Shown here: piece after piece, positions 62,532 to 64,000 of the stretch
How the letters are laid out: each line of letters opens with the position of its first letter
Position numbering within the stretch: position 1 is the stretch's first letter
Source of the DNA: Halocaridina rubra
Taxonomy: Eukaryota > Arthropoda > Malacostraca > Decapoda > Atyidae
DNA: 64,000 nucleotides
Direction of reading: 5' to 3'
NCBI GenBank assembly: GCA_037179515.1
Contig: JAXCGZ010005664.1
Span: 41,001 to 105,000, forward strand
Made by a program: the position numbers and the translations under genes
The notes under the pieces: model-generated
The model's input: the letters and a program-made list of their open reading frames with translations, nothing else
What the model was told of the DNA's origin: nothing
The model's database searches: none

Positions 62532-64000
<1,469 letters not shown>

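Overview
This window looks like nuclear DNA of a repeat-rich decapod crustacean, most likely a shrimp, crab or crayfish. The evidence is: metazoan-type split exons with GT/AG splice sites; an extreme density of (TA)n and (CT)n microsatellites; many Tigger/pogo DNA transposons; a Ty1/copia element; and several non-LTR retrotransposons and tRNA-derived SINEs. I could not run a search, so the genus is open and the decapod call is inference.

Only one host gene is supported. Four plus-strand exons (24-185, 4174-4425, 9570-9824, 11596-11810) form part of a PHRF1-like gene (PHD and RING finger protein 1). They encode a complete C4HC3 PHD finger, an Arg-rich conserved block, a very Lys/Arg-rich block and a conserved downstream block. 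Every junction has a good splice site and the reading phases agree (0, 0, 0, then 2). The RING end lies upstream of the window. No convincing later exon is visible in the remaining 52 kb, so that DNA is either a giant intron or lies beyond the gene.

Layout. 0.2-3.6 kb: decayed LINE in intron 1. 4.4-9.6 kb: intron with a 68-bp tandem duplication, a SINE, three small inverted-repeat elements (TA-flanked, 8-bp-duplication and palindromic), a microsatellite-embedded LINE tail and a head-plus-tail mini-LINE. 9.9-10.7 kb: second LINE fragment. 13.2-14.8 kb: decayed Tigger. 17-21.3 kb: decayed copia retrotransposon on the minus strand. 24.4-37.5 kb: Tigger derivatives with internal satellite arrays, a second Tigger family, a perfect 78-bp hairpin and SINEs. 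38.7-42.1 kb: two LINE remnants. 42.3-48.6 kb: MITE, decayed Tigger carrying a TTAA-flanked MITE, and nested family-B Tiggers. 51-52 kb: decayed LINE on the minus strand. 52.2-61.2 kb: Tigger cluster including a nearly complete 3.1-kb element. 62.5-64 kb: a further TIR family with a microsatellite-cored palindrome.

The most interesting pattern is that one Tigger family (A) carries a ~160-bp subterminal unit. It is present about twice in the near-complete copy, but has expanded into 8- to 16-copy satellite arrays in three deletion derivatives. Most of these elements sit directly inside (TA)n tracts. Separately, a LINE family has two 3' ends lying inside (CT)n tracts. Together these suggest linked spread of transposons, microsatellites and satellites.
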